A stretch of DNA of 64,000 nt. It comes from Clostridiales bacterium. GTDB taxonomy: Bacteria > Bacillota > Clostridia > Saccharofermentanales > Saccharofermentanaceae. How positions within the stretch are numbered: position 1 is the first letter of the stretch; each line of letters begins with the position of its first letter. The notes under the pieces are model-generated. The model saw only the letters and a list, made by a program, of their open reading frames with translations, ran no database searches and was not told the DNA's origin. The DNA is taken from NCBI GenBank assembly GCA_017427465.1, contig JAFRST010000047.1, positions 1 to 64,000 of the forward strand, written 5' to 3'. The translations under genes and the position numbers were made by a program. Shown in pieces: positions 37,379-45,107 of this stretch.

Positions 37379-37408
37379 GTCCTTTATCTCCTTTTTTTCG
37401 AAAATAAA

Positions 37409-38386
37409 TTAGTAAACGATGTAGTTAGCGTCCCATGTAAGACCACCGCCGAAGCTTGCGAGAACGAGCTTCATGCCGGGCTTGAGCCTGCCGTCCCGCT
37501 TCATCTCATCTAAGAGGATCGGAATGCTGGCAGATGATGTGTTGCCGTAGCTCTGGATGTTCATGGGAAATTTAGCGCGGTCAATGCCGAGCTTTTTTGC
37601 CGTTGCTTCGATGATCCTTGCATTTGCCTGGTGAAGGATGAAGTAATCGACGTCATTCTCGAGATCAAAGCTGAACTTATCTGCAAGATCTCTTATGATC
37701 TGCGGAACTTCCGTAACGGCGAACTTGAATACTTCCTTGCCGTTCATGTAGAACTGCGTGCTCTCCCTGAAACCTTCCTCGTTCCAGCGGTCAGGCTGTC
37801 TTGCGGCTTCAGCGCGCAGACACCTTGAACGCGCGCCCGAGGATCTCATGATGAACTCATTGCGCTTGATGTCTTCAGCCCTGAGGATAGCTGCACCTGC
37901 GCCATCGCCGAAGAGGATGCATGTTCCTCTGTCACTGTAATTTGCAAAATTGGATAAGCACTCAACACCGATCACCAGGGCAAGCTTAATATGACCTGTC
38001 TCAAAGAAACCCTGTGCCGCATTGAATGCTGCGATGAAGCCCGGGCAAGCGGAATTGACGTCAAAGCAGCCGCAATTCTCGGATACTCCGACAGCCTCGT
38101 GAACTATGCATGATAAAGTAGGCACTACCATATCGGGTGTTGTGGACGCCGTAATGATAAGCTCGATCTCCTTAGGATCGATGCCGGCATCTTCGATAGC
38201 CCTTTTGGCAGCTTCGATCGCCATCTGAGACGGCTTTTCATTCAAGTGATCCGAGATGCGTCTTTCCTTTATTCCGGTACGCTCCGTGATCCACTCGTCG
38301 CTCGTATTAAGGAATGACGCGAAGTCGTCATTGGTTAATACCTTCTTCGGGATATAAGAACCGAGTCCGATAATTCTGCCTGTCAT
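37409..38386 (-). CDS. fabH: 3-oxoacyl-ACP synthase III
   Basis: Starts fatty acid synthesis by condensing an acyl-CoA primer with malonyl-ACP. 325 residues with Cys in DVNSACPGFIAAF, His in FILHQANARI and Asn in SYGNTSSASIP. First gene of the fab operon; GAGGTTG precedes the ATG. There is no acpP between fabH and fabK and no acc genes after fabZ, so acetyl-CoA carboxylase and the housekeeping ACP must lie elsewhere. The promoter carries FabT-like palindromes. Confidence 0.97.
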   Translation of the reverse strand: MTGRIIGLGSYIPKKVLTNDDFASFLNTSDEWITERTGIKERRISDHLNEKPSQMAIEAAKRAIEDAGIDPKEIELIITASTTPDMVVPTLSCIVHEAVGVSENCGCFDVNSACPGFIAAFNAAQGFFETGHIKLALVIGVECLSNFANYSDRGTCILFGDGAGAAILRAEDIKRNEFIMRSSGARSRCLRAEAARQPDRWNEEGFRESTQFYMNGKEVFKFAVTEVPQIIRDLADKFSFDLENDVDYFILHQANARIIEATAKKLGIDRAKFPMNIQSYGNTSSASIPILLDEMKRDGRLKPGMKLVLASFGGGLTWDANYIVY

Positions 38387-38504
38387 TTGACTTTCAACCT
38401 CTTTTTCAGCTTTTTAGGGGTACAATACGCCCCTAAACAAAATAGTTTGATTGTCAAAGTATTGCACAGACACAGTGGCTTTGTCAAGTGCTTTGATTTT
38501 CAAA
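38386..38504 (-). promoter_or_regulatory. fab operon promoter with FabT-like operator palindromes
   Basis: A promoter reads TTGACA (38482-38487), 17-18 bp, CAATACT (38458-38464) on the minus strand. TTTGATTGTCAAA (38446-38458) overlaps the -10/start region and TTTGATTTTCAAA (38492-38504) lies just upstream of the -35; a third, weaker TTTGACTTTCAAC (38386-38398) covers the fabH start. The core TTTGA-N3-TCAAA matches the published FabT box of streptococci (TTTGATTATCAAA). A MarR-type FabT that uses acyl-ACP as corepressor is the natural regulator, but no marR gene is in the window. The operator call comes from symmetry, position and resemblance. Confidence 0.72.
38413..38437 (-). other. Leader hairpin of the fab operon
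   Basis: TTTAGGGG (38413-38420) and CCCCTAAA (38430-38437) pair perfectly around a 9-nt loop in the 5' untranslated region, about 27 bp before fabH. There is no T-tract, so it is more likely to protect the mRNA 5' end or modulate initiation than to terminate. Confidence 0.65.
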
Positions 38505-38540
38505 GTATTTTTCTAAGGCGCTTTTTCTATGCGTCGAAAA

Positions 38541-38650
38541 TGCGAATTTTGTGCAGAAAAATCGGAAAAACTGCACGATTTTCGCAATCTGAGCCCCAAA
38601 ATGCGATTTTCGTGCAGAAAAATTGAAAAAAATGCACGTTTTTCGCAATC
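38541..38650. repeat. 61-bp hairpin repeat, two copies (family A, second locus, inverted)
   Basis: Two copies 61 bp apart. Core stems are GTGCAG (38551-38556) with CTGCAC (38571-38576), and GTGCAG (38612-38617) with ATGCAC (38632-38637), both with a 14-nt loop. In the first copy the arms extend to 16 bases with three mismatches (38541-38556 and 38571-38586). GATTGCGAAAA reads on the minus strand here and on the plus strand at 25.8 kb. The pair lies between the flavodoxin gene's 3' end and the fab promoter. Confidence 0.9.
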
Positions 38651-38692
38651 GCTATGAGGTGTACAAACAAAGAACTTGTACGCAGAACAGAC

Positions 38693-39406
38693 TCAGCTCT
38701 CCCCGTACTTCCAGTGCGCATTCATGATCGTTCTGAATCCCTCTGGCGAGAAGCACGGAATGGCGATCTTGCGCTGTGTCTCTTCACTCAACTTAAATCC
38801 GTTAGCGCAGTATTCGCTGCCGGCATCCTTTATGCTCTCGAGATAATTTCTTACCTGTCTCGTCTCCCTGGCGTTCGACAGGATCTGGCCTTCGGCGCAA
38901 AGGATGGCAGTATATCTGTCACGGCCGCAGCAGATCAGGTCATAATGGGTAAGGAGCGCCGCGAAGACCGGCTCGGGCTCAACATAGCCGCAGGAGCTTA
39001 TTACAACGAATTTCTTATCAAAAATAGCAGGATCCCTCATTATGTCGAAGGTCTGGCCGTCTTCACTCCTGCTGCCGCCATAAGGGACCGCGAATGAAAG
39101 GCATCTGTCGGTCATGGCCTTGAGCTGTGAGGGCATATTGTAGAAATACAGAGGGAAGCTCTCAATGATGATGTCTGCTTTCATGATCTCAGCCATGATC
39201 TCAGTCATATCATCCTTAATAACGCAGGTGGCATCTTCAGAAGCCCAGCAGCAAAAGCACCCTCTACAGGGCTTGATGTCCTTTGCATAGATATCGATCC
39301 TGTTGATCTCATAATCTTCGGGAAAGCCCGATACAAAGGCATTGGTGATATTCAGCGTATTGCTTCTGTCCAGCTTGGGACTTGCGTTTAATATAAGAAC
39401 TTTCAT
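38693..39406 (-). CDS. Flavodoxin-like NAD(P)H-dependent FMN reductase with Cys cluster
   Basis: 237 residues. VLILNASPKLDRSNTLNITNAF is the FMN-binding start of the flavodoxin-2/NADPH-dependent FMN reductase family, and IKPCRGCFCCWASEDATCVIKDDM carries the cysteine group that in related proteins binds iron-sulfur or is redox active. SFPLYFYNMPSQLKAMTDRC is the second flavin loop. It is the last gene of the operon with the KS-CLF, ketoreductase and ACP, 25 bp after the ketoreductase, which suggests a redox tailoring step on the acyl product. Specific substrate unknown. Confidence 0.82.
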   Translation of the reverse strand: MKVLILNASPKLDRSNTLNITNAFVSGFPEDYEINRIDIYAKDIKPCRGCFCCWASEDATCVIKDDMTEIMAEIMKADIIIESFPLYFYNMPSQLKAMTDRCLSFAVPYGGSRSEDGQTFDIMRDPAIFDKKFVVISSCGYVEPEPVFAALLTHYDLICCGRDRYTAILCAEGQILSNARETRQVRNYLESIKDAGSEYCANGFKLSEETQRKIAIPCFSPEGFRTIMNAHWKYGES

Positions 39407-39431
39407 TATAAGCAGGTCTCAACTATCAAGA

Positions 39432-40166
39432 TCAGAGACTCAAACCTCCGTCCAAAACTATTATCTGGCCCGTCATGTAGGAGAACGCATCGGATACGAG
39501 GCTCGCTACGCAGTCAGCCACATCTTCCACAGTGCCGAAACGCTTCATGGGGATCCTCTCGAGATACTTCTCCGCAAGATCGCCCGGGATTGACTTGATC
39601 ATGTCTGTGCCGACAAAACCCGGAGCTACGGCATTTACCTGGATGCCGTAAGGTGCGAGCTCTTTTGCCATTGTCTGGGTCATAGAGTTGACCGCGCCCT
39701 TTGTAGCGCTGTAAACGGTCTGGCCGGGAACTGCGAGGATCGAGCTTACGGATGATACGTTGATGATTTTGCCGCTCTTCTGTGAGCACATCTTAAGGCT
39801 TGCAGCCTGGGCACAGTTGATATAACCGCTGATGTTTATAGCAAGGCTCCTCTCGAGCGAGTCGGGCCTTATCATGAGAAGGTATGCGTCATCTACTACG
39901 CCGGCATTATTAATCAGGACATCGATGGTCTCAAAGGCCTTCTTGATCTCCTTGAACATTGCCTTGACCTGTGTGACATCGGATGTGTCAGCCTTGTAAA
40001 TCTCGCATTTGACACCCAGGGCAGTTATCTCTTCCTGCGTGGCTTTTGCCGCAGCGTCGTTGCTGCCGTAGTTAAGCGCGATGTCATAGCCTTCTTTGGC
40101 AAGCCTTAATGAGATCGCTTTGCCGATCCCTCTTGAGCCGCCTGTAACTACTGCCGTCTTACCCAT
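39432..40166 (-). CDS. Ketoreductase of the SDR family, second FabG homologue
   Basis: 244 residues. VTGGSRGIGKAIS, NNAGVVDDAYLL, VSSVSSILAVPG and YSATK give a complete SDR active site. It is distinct from the fabG of the fab operon and is placed directly after the KS-CLF gene (24 bp), so it probably reduces beta-keto groups on the chain carried by the adjacent ACP. GGGAGG precedes the ATG. Confidence 0.9.
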   Translation of the reverse strand: MGKTAVVTGGSRGIGKAISLRLAKEGYDIALNYGSNDAAAKATQEEITALGVKCEIYKADTSDVTQVKAMFKEIKKAFETIDVLINNAGVVDDAYLLMIRPDSLERSLAINISGYINCAQAASLKMCSQKSGKIINVSSVSSILAVPGQTVYSATKGAVNSMTQTMAKELAPYGIQVNAVAPGFVGTDMIKSIPGDLAEKYLERIPMKRFGTVEDVADCVASLVSDAFSYMTGQIIVLDGGLSL

Positions 40167-40190
40167 AATGCCGACCTCCCGGTGCCTCGG

Positions 40191-42452
40191 TCACGCGCCT
40201 GTCAGAAGCACTGCCGAATAAAGCGCGCTTGTGCCGAATGAGACTGCGATGCCGTTCGCAGCTCTGCCTTCATCGATATCCTTTGCGAGCATCGCGAACT
40301 GCAGAGAAGCTGAAGCCGCTCTCGCTTCGCCAAAGTCCTGTTTTACGAGCCTGACTTCGATATTATCGCTAAAGATCTTCTTATATACTTCCATCTCGAA
40401 AACATCGATCTTATCGATTCCGTTTCCGAATCCATAGATACAGGAGATGTCTTCAGGCTTCATGCCTGCTTCAGCCAGAACATTTTCGAGAGCTTTGGTC
40501 AATGCTGCTTCAGACATTCTCTGGTTGTTAGCAGTGTCGCCCGATGTGTCTCTTACAGAAGAGAAACCCGCGATCTTCGCATAACGCTTCGCGCCTCTTG
40601 CATCAGCTGAAGAATCCTTCTCGATAACGCAGGTTACAGAGCCTTCGCCGAGCGTGAAACCGCCTTTGCCCTTAAGACCCAGATCAGAATAAAGCCCGTC
40701 ATCTATCTCGGTGCACTCATCTGTTCCGGTAGCGAGCATGATGTCTTCGTAACCGAACAGGATAGCGCCTGATGCCGCGCAGATGCTCTGCAGACCTGAC
40801 TGGTTGCCGTTGGCGATCGTGACGTTGTAGCCCTTAATGCCAGTGAAGATGCTCAGGTATCCGCCTGCAGCATTGTAAACGGTATTCGGGAAAGCGAACG
40901 CGCTGCCCTTGTCGACACCGTCTCTGATGATGCCCTTCTGGAAATTCGCGATCTCTGTCATCGGGCCGTCGCTGGTGCCGATGCAGATGCCTATGAGGTC
41001 TTCGTTATCTTCGTTTACTGTGATGCCGGCATCTTCCAAAGCCTTGATGCCGCTTAAGAGCTGGAGCTGTGACAGCCTGTCGAGCTTTCTTAAGAACGCA
41101 GTCTTAACGCCGTAAGACTTGAATGTATCAGCATCGATATTTGCCCTGTAATCGCCTGTCTCTTCAGAGTATTCGCCGGTCACCGCACCGATCCCCGTTA
41201 CATAAAGATCGTACTTGCGGACCGTATTCTTCACAGGATTGGGGTCTTTTGCAAATACTATGCTCGCGTTGTTGCCGCCGAAAGCAAACGAGTTCGACAT
41301 CGCATAATTGATGTCCTTCCTGACAGGCTTATTGGCGATGAAGTTGACTGCGCCGGCTTTCTCCTTAAGGACCCCAAGATCCTCTTCTGTATAGCCCGTC
41401 GTGGGCGGGAGCTTGCCCTCTGTGAGAGCCTTGACGGTAAGTACTGCTTCGATTGCGCCGGCAGCGCCTAAGCAGTGGCCTGTCATGGACTTGGTCGAGC
41501 TTGCGTAGACGTGGTCATTTCCCTCAAAGCAGATCTTAAGCGACAGGAATTCAGCCTCGTCGTTCTTGGCTGTGCCTGTGCCGTGCGCATTTACATATTC
41601 AATATCATTGGCCGTAAGACCCGAGTTGTCGACCGCGCGTCTGATAACGCTCATCTGTCCTTCGCCGTCGGGCCTTGGAGCCGTGATGTGGTAAGCATCT
41701 GAGCTGACGCCTGAGCCGAGCACGTCACAGTAGATCTTTGCGCCGCGCTTAACGGCATGTTCGTAGCTTTCGACTACAAGCACTCCTGCGCCTTCGCCCA
41801 GAGTGATGCCTTCACTGTGGTTAAAAGGTGAACATTCATTGGCATCGAGGGCCTTAAGCGCGTGAAATCCCGAGAAAGGCAGGGATGCAAAAGCGTCGCA
41901 GCCACCTGCCAGGAAGATCTCCCCCTTGCCGCCCCTGATGAGGTCGATGGCGAGCGCAACGCTCAAAGTGCCTGCAGCACAGGCATTTACGATGTTGGCC
42001 GTAATTCCTCCGGCCTTGTAGTAATCCGCGACATTGCCTGCGATGACCGAAGCAGGGATCGCCTTAAGGTCATCTATGGAACCTTTGCCGCCGTTTTCTT
42101 TGTCCCGGTAATATTTCTCAACGCTGGCAGCGCCTGCGATGCAGCTTCCTAAGATAACGCCGATCTCGGAAGCCGCTTCTGAATTCATGTCGAGCCCGCT
42201 GTCGGCGATGGCTTCGCCTGCAGCTTTTATGCCGAGAGCCGTGGTCCTGTCGTACTTGCCTTTAGCAAGTTCACCGGTCGCAAGACCGACCTCTGCGCCC
42301 TTATGGGAATAACAATTTGAAGTGTCAAAGCACTTAACGTCCGCTATGCCTGATCTTCCGTTTAATGCTGATTCAAAGCACTCGTCCGTATCGTTTCCGA
42401 TTGCGCAGACGAGGCCTAATCCCGTGATAACACAGCGCTTAACGTCAAGCAT
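40191..42452 (-). CDS. Fused ketosynthase - chain-length-factor-like didomain
   Basis: 753 residues carrying two thiolase-fold condensing domains. The first (~1-405) is a full KS with Cys158 in NACAAGTLS, His in YVNAHGTGTAKND and His in STKSMTGHCLGAAGA. After a short linker the second (~412-753) begins YDLYVTGIGAVTG and keeps the fold, but has Asn550 where the nucleophile should be (NGNQSGLQS), and lacks the usual NAHGTGT His motif, which is how chain-length factors differ from ketosynthases. KS and CLF are normally separate genes in type II polyketide, aryl polyene and related systems. The start lies just after the ACP stop. Product chemistry cannot be read from sequence. Confidence 0.88.
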   Translation of the reverse strand: MLDVKRCVITGLGLVCAIGNDTDECFESALNGRSGIADVKCFDTSNCYSHKGAEVGLATGELAKGKYDRTTALGIKAAGEAIADSGLDMNSEAASEIGVILGSCIAGAASVEKYYRDKENGGKGSIDDLKAIPASVIAGNVADYYKAGGITANIVNACAAGTLSVALAIDLIRGGKGEIFLAGGCDAFASLPFSGFHALKALDANECSPFNHSEGITLGEGAGVLVVESYEHAVKRGAKIYCDVLGSGVSSDAYHITAPRPDGEGQMSVIRRAVDNSGLTANDIEYVNAHGTGTAKNDEAEFLSLKICFEGNDHVYASSTKSMTGHCLGAAGAIEAVLTVKALTEGKLPPTTGYTEEDLGVLKEKAGAVNFIANKPVRKDINYAMSNSFAFGGNNASIVFAKDPNPVKNTVRKYDLYVTGIGAVTGEYSEETGDYRANIDADTFKSYGVKTAFLRKLDRLSQLQLLSGIKALEDAGITVNEDNEDLIGICIGTSDGPMTEIANFQKGIIRDGVDKGSAFAFPNTVYNAAGGYLSIFTGIKGYNVTIANGNQSGLQSICAASGAILFGYEDIMLATGTDECTEIDDGLYSDLGLKGKGGFTLGEGSVTCVIEKDSSADARGAKRYAKIAGFSSVRDTSGDTANNQRMSEAALTKALENVLAEAGMKPEDISCIYGFGNGIDKIDVFEMEVYKKIFSDNIEVRLVKQDFGEARAASASLQFAMLAKDIDEGRAANGIAVSFGTSALYSAVLLTGA

Positions 42453-42453
42453 C

Positions 42454-42699
42454 TTAATCCTCTTTGTGTGCTTCTACGTATGCAGTAAGTGTCTCGATAG
42501 AGCGGAAATCCTCTTTTGAAGCGCCGGAGAGATCAACTCCGAAGAGATTCTCGATTCCTACAACGATCTCGATGGAATCGATTGAATCAAGTCCTATGTC
42601 TTCGCCGAAAAGCTCGGAATCGTACTCGAGCTCATCTGCAGGAATCCTGAGTCTTTCGACCAGCATTCCCTTGATCTTCTCGGCAATCTCATTACTCAT
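42454..42699 (-). CDS. Acyl carrier protein of the KS-CLF operon
   Basis: 81 residues, a four-helix carrier protein. The phosphopantetheine site is Ser39 in EDIGLDSIDSIEIV, differing from the D-L-G-A-D-S-L-D of housekeeping ACP, which points to a specialised carrier. AGGGAGGG precedes the ATG. It sits immediately before the KS-CLF gene and after the C39-like gene. No phosphopantetheinyl transferase lies in the window. It could conceivably also serve the fab operon, which lacks its own acpP. Confidence 0.93.
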   Translation of the reverse strand: MSNEIAEKIKGMLVERLRIPADELEYDSELFGEDIGLDSIDSIEIVVGIENLFGVDLSGASKEDFRSIETLTAYVEAHKED

Positions 42700-42743
42700 A
42701 ACCTAACCCTCCCTAAAGTGTGGAAAACAAATACAGAATAACC

Positions 42744-43376
42744 TTACACTAAGTCGCTTCTTTTTTCCAACGAAACTGCATAAAAATGAACCATGACATC
42801 GAATCTTCTAAGATCCTTGACAGACATTGTACACTTCTCGCCCCATGAAGAGACCGTGAGAGTGTCGCCGTCCATCTCGGTGACCGTGACCCAGTGGTAG
42901 TTGCACATGGTCTTATGTCCGTTCTTGGATACTACGGCCACATTCCTTATCGGAGCAGTGAAAAGCATGACCAGCGGGTCTCCGCTCTCAAGATACTTGG
43001 GAATCTTAGTCCACCATCTGAACCTGAAGGGCTTTACCCTGACCTTGATGCCTTCCTTTATGGCAAGCTTTTTGACGCCCCTTCTGAACCTTCCGGCACT
43101 GACGCCGAAGCTCCCGTGAAATTCCTGGCCGAAGAGCTTTCTTGCCTCCCTGTTCTTGCCGATCGTAAGAGGCCTTATGTAGTCTTTAGCGACAAAGAAC
43201 CTGTCTATATAAGCATCTCTTTCCATGCTCTCTTCGCCCTTGAGCCTCATCACGGCGTCAAGACCCGCGATTATTCCGCACCCGCTGTTGAGGAGCATAT
43301 CATCCGGAAGCCACATCTGGCTCCCTCCGAAAGATTTCCTGCCATAACGGTCAAATATATTAGGCGGCAAACTCAT
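42744..43376 (-). CDS. Papain/C39-like cysteine protein (putative peptidase or transferase)
   Basis: 210 residues, no signal peptide. NSGCGIIAGLDAVMRL places Cys33 at the head of a helix, as in papain-fold and C39 peptidases, and NYHWVTVTEMDGDTLTVSSWGE supplies a His (~160) and downstream strand, the usual Cys-His order. The middle is basic (GRFRRGVKKLAIKEGIKVRVKPFRFRWW). It overlaps the asparaginase stop by 4 bp and precedes the ACP gene. Possible roles are a peptidase, an acyl- or amidotransferase for the carrier-bound product, or a stand-alone cysteine hydrolase; no family was firmly recognised. Confidence 0.7.
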   Translation of the reverse strand: MSLPPNIFDRYGRKSFGGSQMWLPDDMLLNSGCGIIAGLDAVMRLKGEESMERDAYIDRFFVAKDYIRPLTIGKNREARKLFGQEFHGSFGVSAGRFRRGVKKLAIKEGIKVRVKPFRFRWWTKIPKYLESGDPLVMLFTAPIRNVAVVSKNGHKTMCNYHWVTVTEMDGDTLTVSSWGEKCTMSVKDLRRFDVMVHFYAVSLEKRSDLV

Positions 43377-44215
43377 CTAAGCAACACCTCCGACCAAGCA
43401 CCTTCTATTGGCATTCCGGGCAATTCTACAGCACCGGCCTGCCTTAATATCTTCCTGCTCTCATATACGCCGCCTTCAGTAGGGACAGGCGCCATATAGC
43501 ATTGTATTCCTTTTGCTGTCAGTCTCTCAACCTCAGCTGCAAGTCCGGCTCTTGCCGTTCCCGAATGATTGCAGCAGATGAGCACCCTGTCAAAGCCTTC
43601 TTCGGGCAAAAGAGCACCAGGAACTGCAGGTACCGTAAGAATCTCCGGGAGCACTTCCCGGGACAGGAATGCTGAGAAGTCCCTCTTCTCAGGCTCAACG
43701 CCGTCACTATATTCACTGTAGATCCCGCTAATATCAGGCGACATTATGAGATGCGCTTTATAAAGCTGCTCCACGCCTTCTCTGTTCTTAAATATGACTC
43801 CCGTCCTGCCCTCTCCGAGACACTTTACAGCAAAAGCCAGGTTGCCCGCCGCTTCACCCGGATCAGCGTCAGGCGTTCTCATCGCTCCGGTAATGACGAA
43901 CGGGATATCAAGTCCTGTAAGTACCCTTGCTGCCAATTGCGCGAAAAAAGCACATGTATCAGTCCCGTGCGTTATAAGGATGCCGTCATAATGAGCGTCT
44001 CCTGCCGCGGTCACGATCTGCTTTAATGCATCGCGGTACAGGTAAGGAGTGGCATCTTCCGAGGAATAAGTGTTGAACTCCGGGAAAACAAATCCGTGTG
44101 AAGGGAAGTTTTCGAGAAGGTAATCACGGGCAAAAGAAGGCCTTCCGAGCTTGACCGTTCCGGAGACATTATATGAAGAAATCGTCCCTCCGAGCATTGC
44201 CCCAAGTATCCGCAT
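43373..44215 (-). CDS. L-asparaginase family protein
   Basis: 280 residues from ATG 44215, with GGAAAGGG upstream. Asparaginase signatures: LGAMLGGTISSYN (first Thr), ILITHGTDTCAFFA (second Thr with Asp) and PFVITGAMRTPDADPGEA. It lacks a signal peptide, consistent with a cytoplasmic type I enzyme. It begins the operon that leads by a 4-bp overlap into the C39-like gene, then ACP and KS-CLF. Either the asparaginase is simply co-transcribed, or it is an amidohydrolase recruited to the pathway. Confidence 0.88.
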   Translation of the reverse strand: MRILGAMLGGTISSYNVSGTVKLGRPSFARDYLLENFPSHGFVFPEFNTYSSEDATPYLYRDALKQIVTAAGDAHYDGILITHGTDTCAFFAQLAARVLTGLDIPFVITGAMRTPDADPGEAAGNLAFAVKCLGEGRTGVIFKNREGVEQLYKAHLIMSPDISGIYSEYSDGVEPEKRDFSAFLSREVLPEILTVPAVPGALLPEEGFDRVLICCNHSGTARAGLAAEVERLTAKGIQCYMAPVPTEGGVYESRKILRQAGAVELPGMPIEGAWSEVLLR

Positions 44216-44264
44216 GAATCCCTTTCCTTCCAAAGCTTAATTAGAGTAAAATCTATTCAATGAT

Positions 44265-44270
44265 TATAAT
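44265..44270 (+). promoter_or_regulatory. Likely -10 element for xth
   Basis: Perfect TATAAT 15 bp before the xth start, with a poor -35 (TAGAGT) 17 bp upstream. The 69-bp gap to the divergent asparaginase must hold promoters for both genes. Confidence 0.45.
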
Positions 44271-44284
44271 TCACGAGGTTATTT

Positions 44285-45049
44285 ATGAGAATAGCAAGCT
44301 GGAATGTCAATGGTATAAGAGCAGTCGCCACAAAAGGCTTTACGGAGAGCCTCAATAAGATCGGCGCGGACATAATAGGTATCCAGGAGATAAAGGCCCT
44401 CAAAGAGCAGCTCGGACCTGAGATCACGGACATTCCGGGCTATAAGAGCTGGTTTTATTCAGCTGAGAGAAAAGGCTATTCGGGCACAGCGCTCTATTCG
44501 AAGATCGAGCCCAAGAGCGTCGAGTTCGGCTTCGGCGTAGAAGAGTTCGACCACGAGGGACGCGTGATCAAAGCAGATTTCGGTGACTTCGTACTCTTCA
44601 ACATCTACTTTCCCAATGGCGGCAGGGGCGACGACTACGTCAAGTTCAAGCTCAGATTCTACGACTGCTTCCTTGACCAGGTGGATGCTCTTAAAGCCCA
44701 AGGCAAAGAGGTCATCTGCTGCGGAGATGTCAACACCGCCCACAAGGAGATCGACTTATCCAACCCGAAGGCAAACTCCAAGATATCAGGCTTTTTGCCC
44801 GAAGAGCGCGCATACATGGACAAGTTCATTGAAAGGGGCCTTACCGATACATTCAGAATGCTCCATCCCGACGATACAGAATGCTACACCTGGTGGTCCT
44901 ACAAGACCTTTGCAAGGGAGCGTAACGTAGGCTGGAGGATCGACTATTTCTTCACGACTGACGGCCTTAACGATCGCGTAAAAGAATCCAACATGCTGTC
45001 AGACATAATGGGATCGGACCACTGCCCGATCTATCTCGATCTTAAGTAA
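44285..45049 (+). CDS. xth: Exodeoxyribonuclease III / AP endonuclease
   Basis: Cuts DNA 5' to abasic sites and trims 3' ends in base-excision repair. 254 residues, the usual length. Motifs of the endonuclease/exonuclease/phosphatase fold: IASWNVNGIRA, DIIGIQEIKA (metal-binding Glu), NIYFPNGGRG, CCGDVNTAHKEIDL (catalytic Asp-Asn), RNVGWRIDYFF and the terminal GSDHCPIYLDL with His. GAGG precedes the ATG. Confidence 0.96.
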   Translation: MRIASWNVNGIRAVATKGFTESLNKIGADIIGIQEIKALKEQLGPEITDIPGYKSWFYSAERKGYSGTALYSKIEPKSVEFGFGVEEFDHEGRVIKADFGDFVLFNIYFPNGGRGDDYVKFKLRFYDCFLDQVDALKAQGKEVICCGDVNTAHKEIDLSNPKANSKISGFLPEERAYMDKFIERGLTDTFRMLHPDDTECYTWWSYKTFARERNVGWRIDYFFTTDGLNDRVKESNMLSDIMGSDHCPIYLDLK

Positions 45050-45069
45050 AGGGATCTTCTTCAAAAATC

Positions 45070-45107
45070 ATAAGGCAGCCATAACACGCGGAATCCCGCG
45101 CGTGCCT
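45070..45107. terminator. Terminator between converging xth and the GGDEF/EAL gene
   Basis: Nested arms AAGGCA...TGCCTT and CACGCG...CGCGTG span the 57-bp gap. Flanking runs of A and T are weak, so efficiency is uncertain. Confidence 0.5.

Noticed and set aside
32997..38504. fabT, acpP or acc genes inside the fab cluster
   Set aside because: All spacers are short and no such frame fits; the cluster contains only fabH, K, D, G, F and Z.
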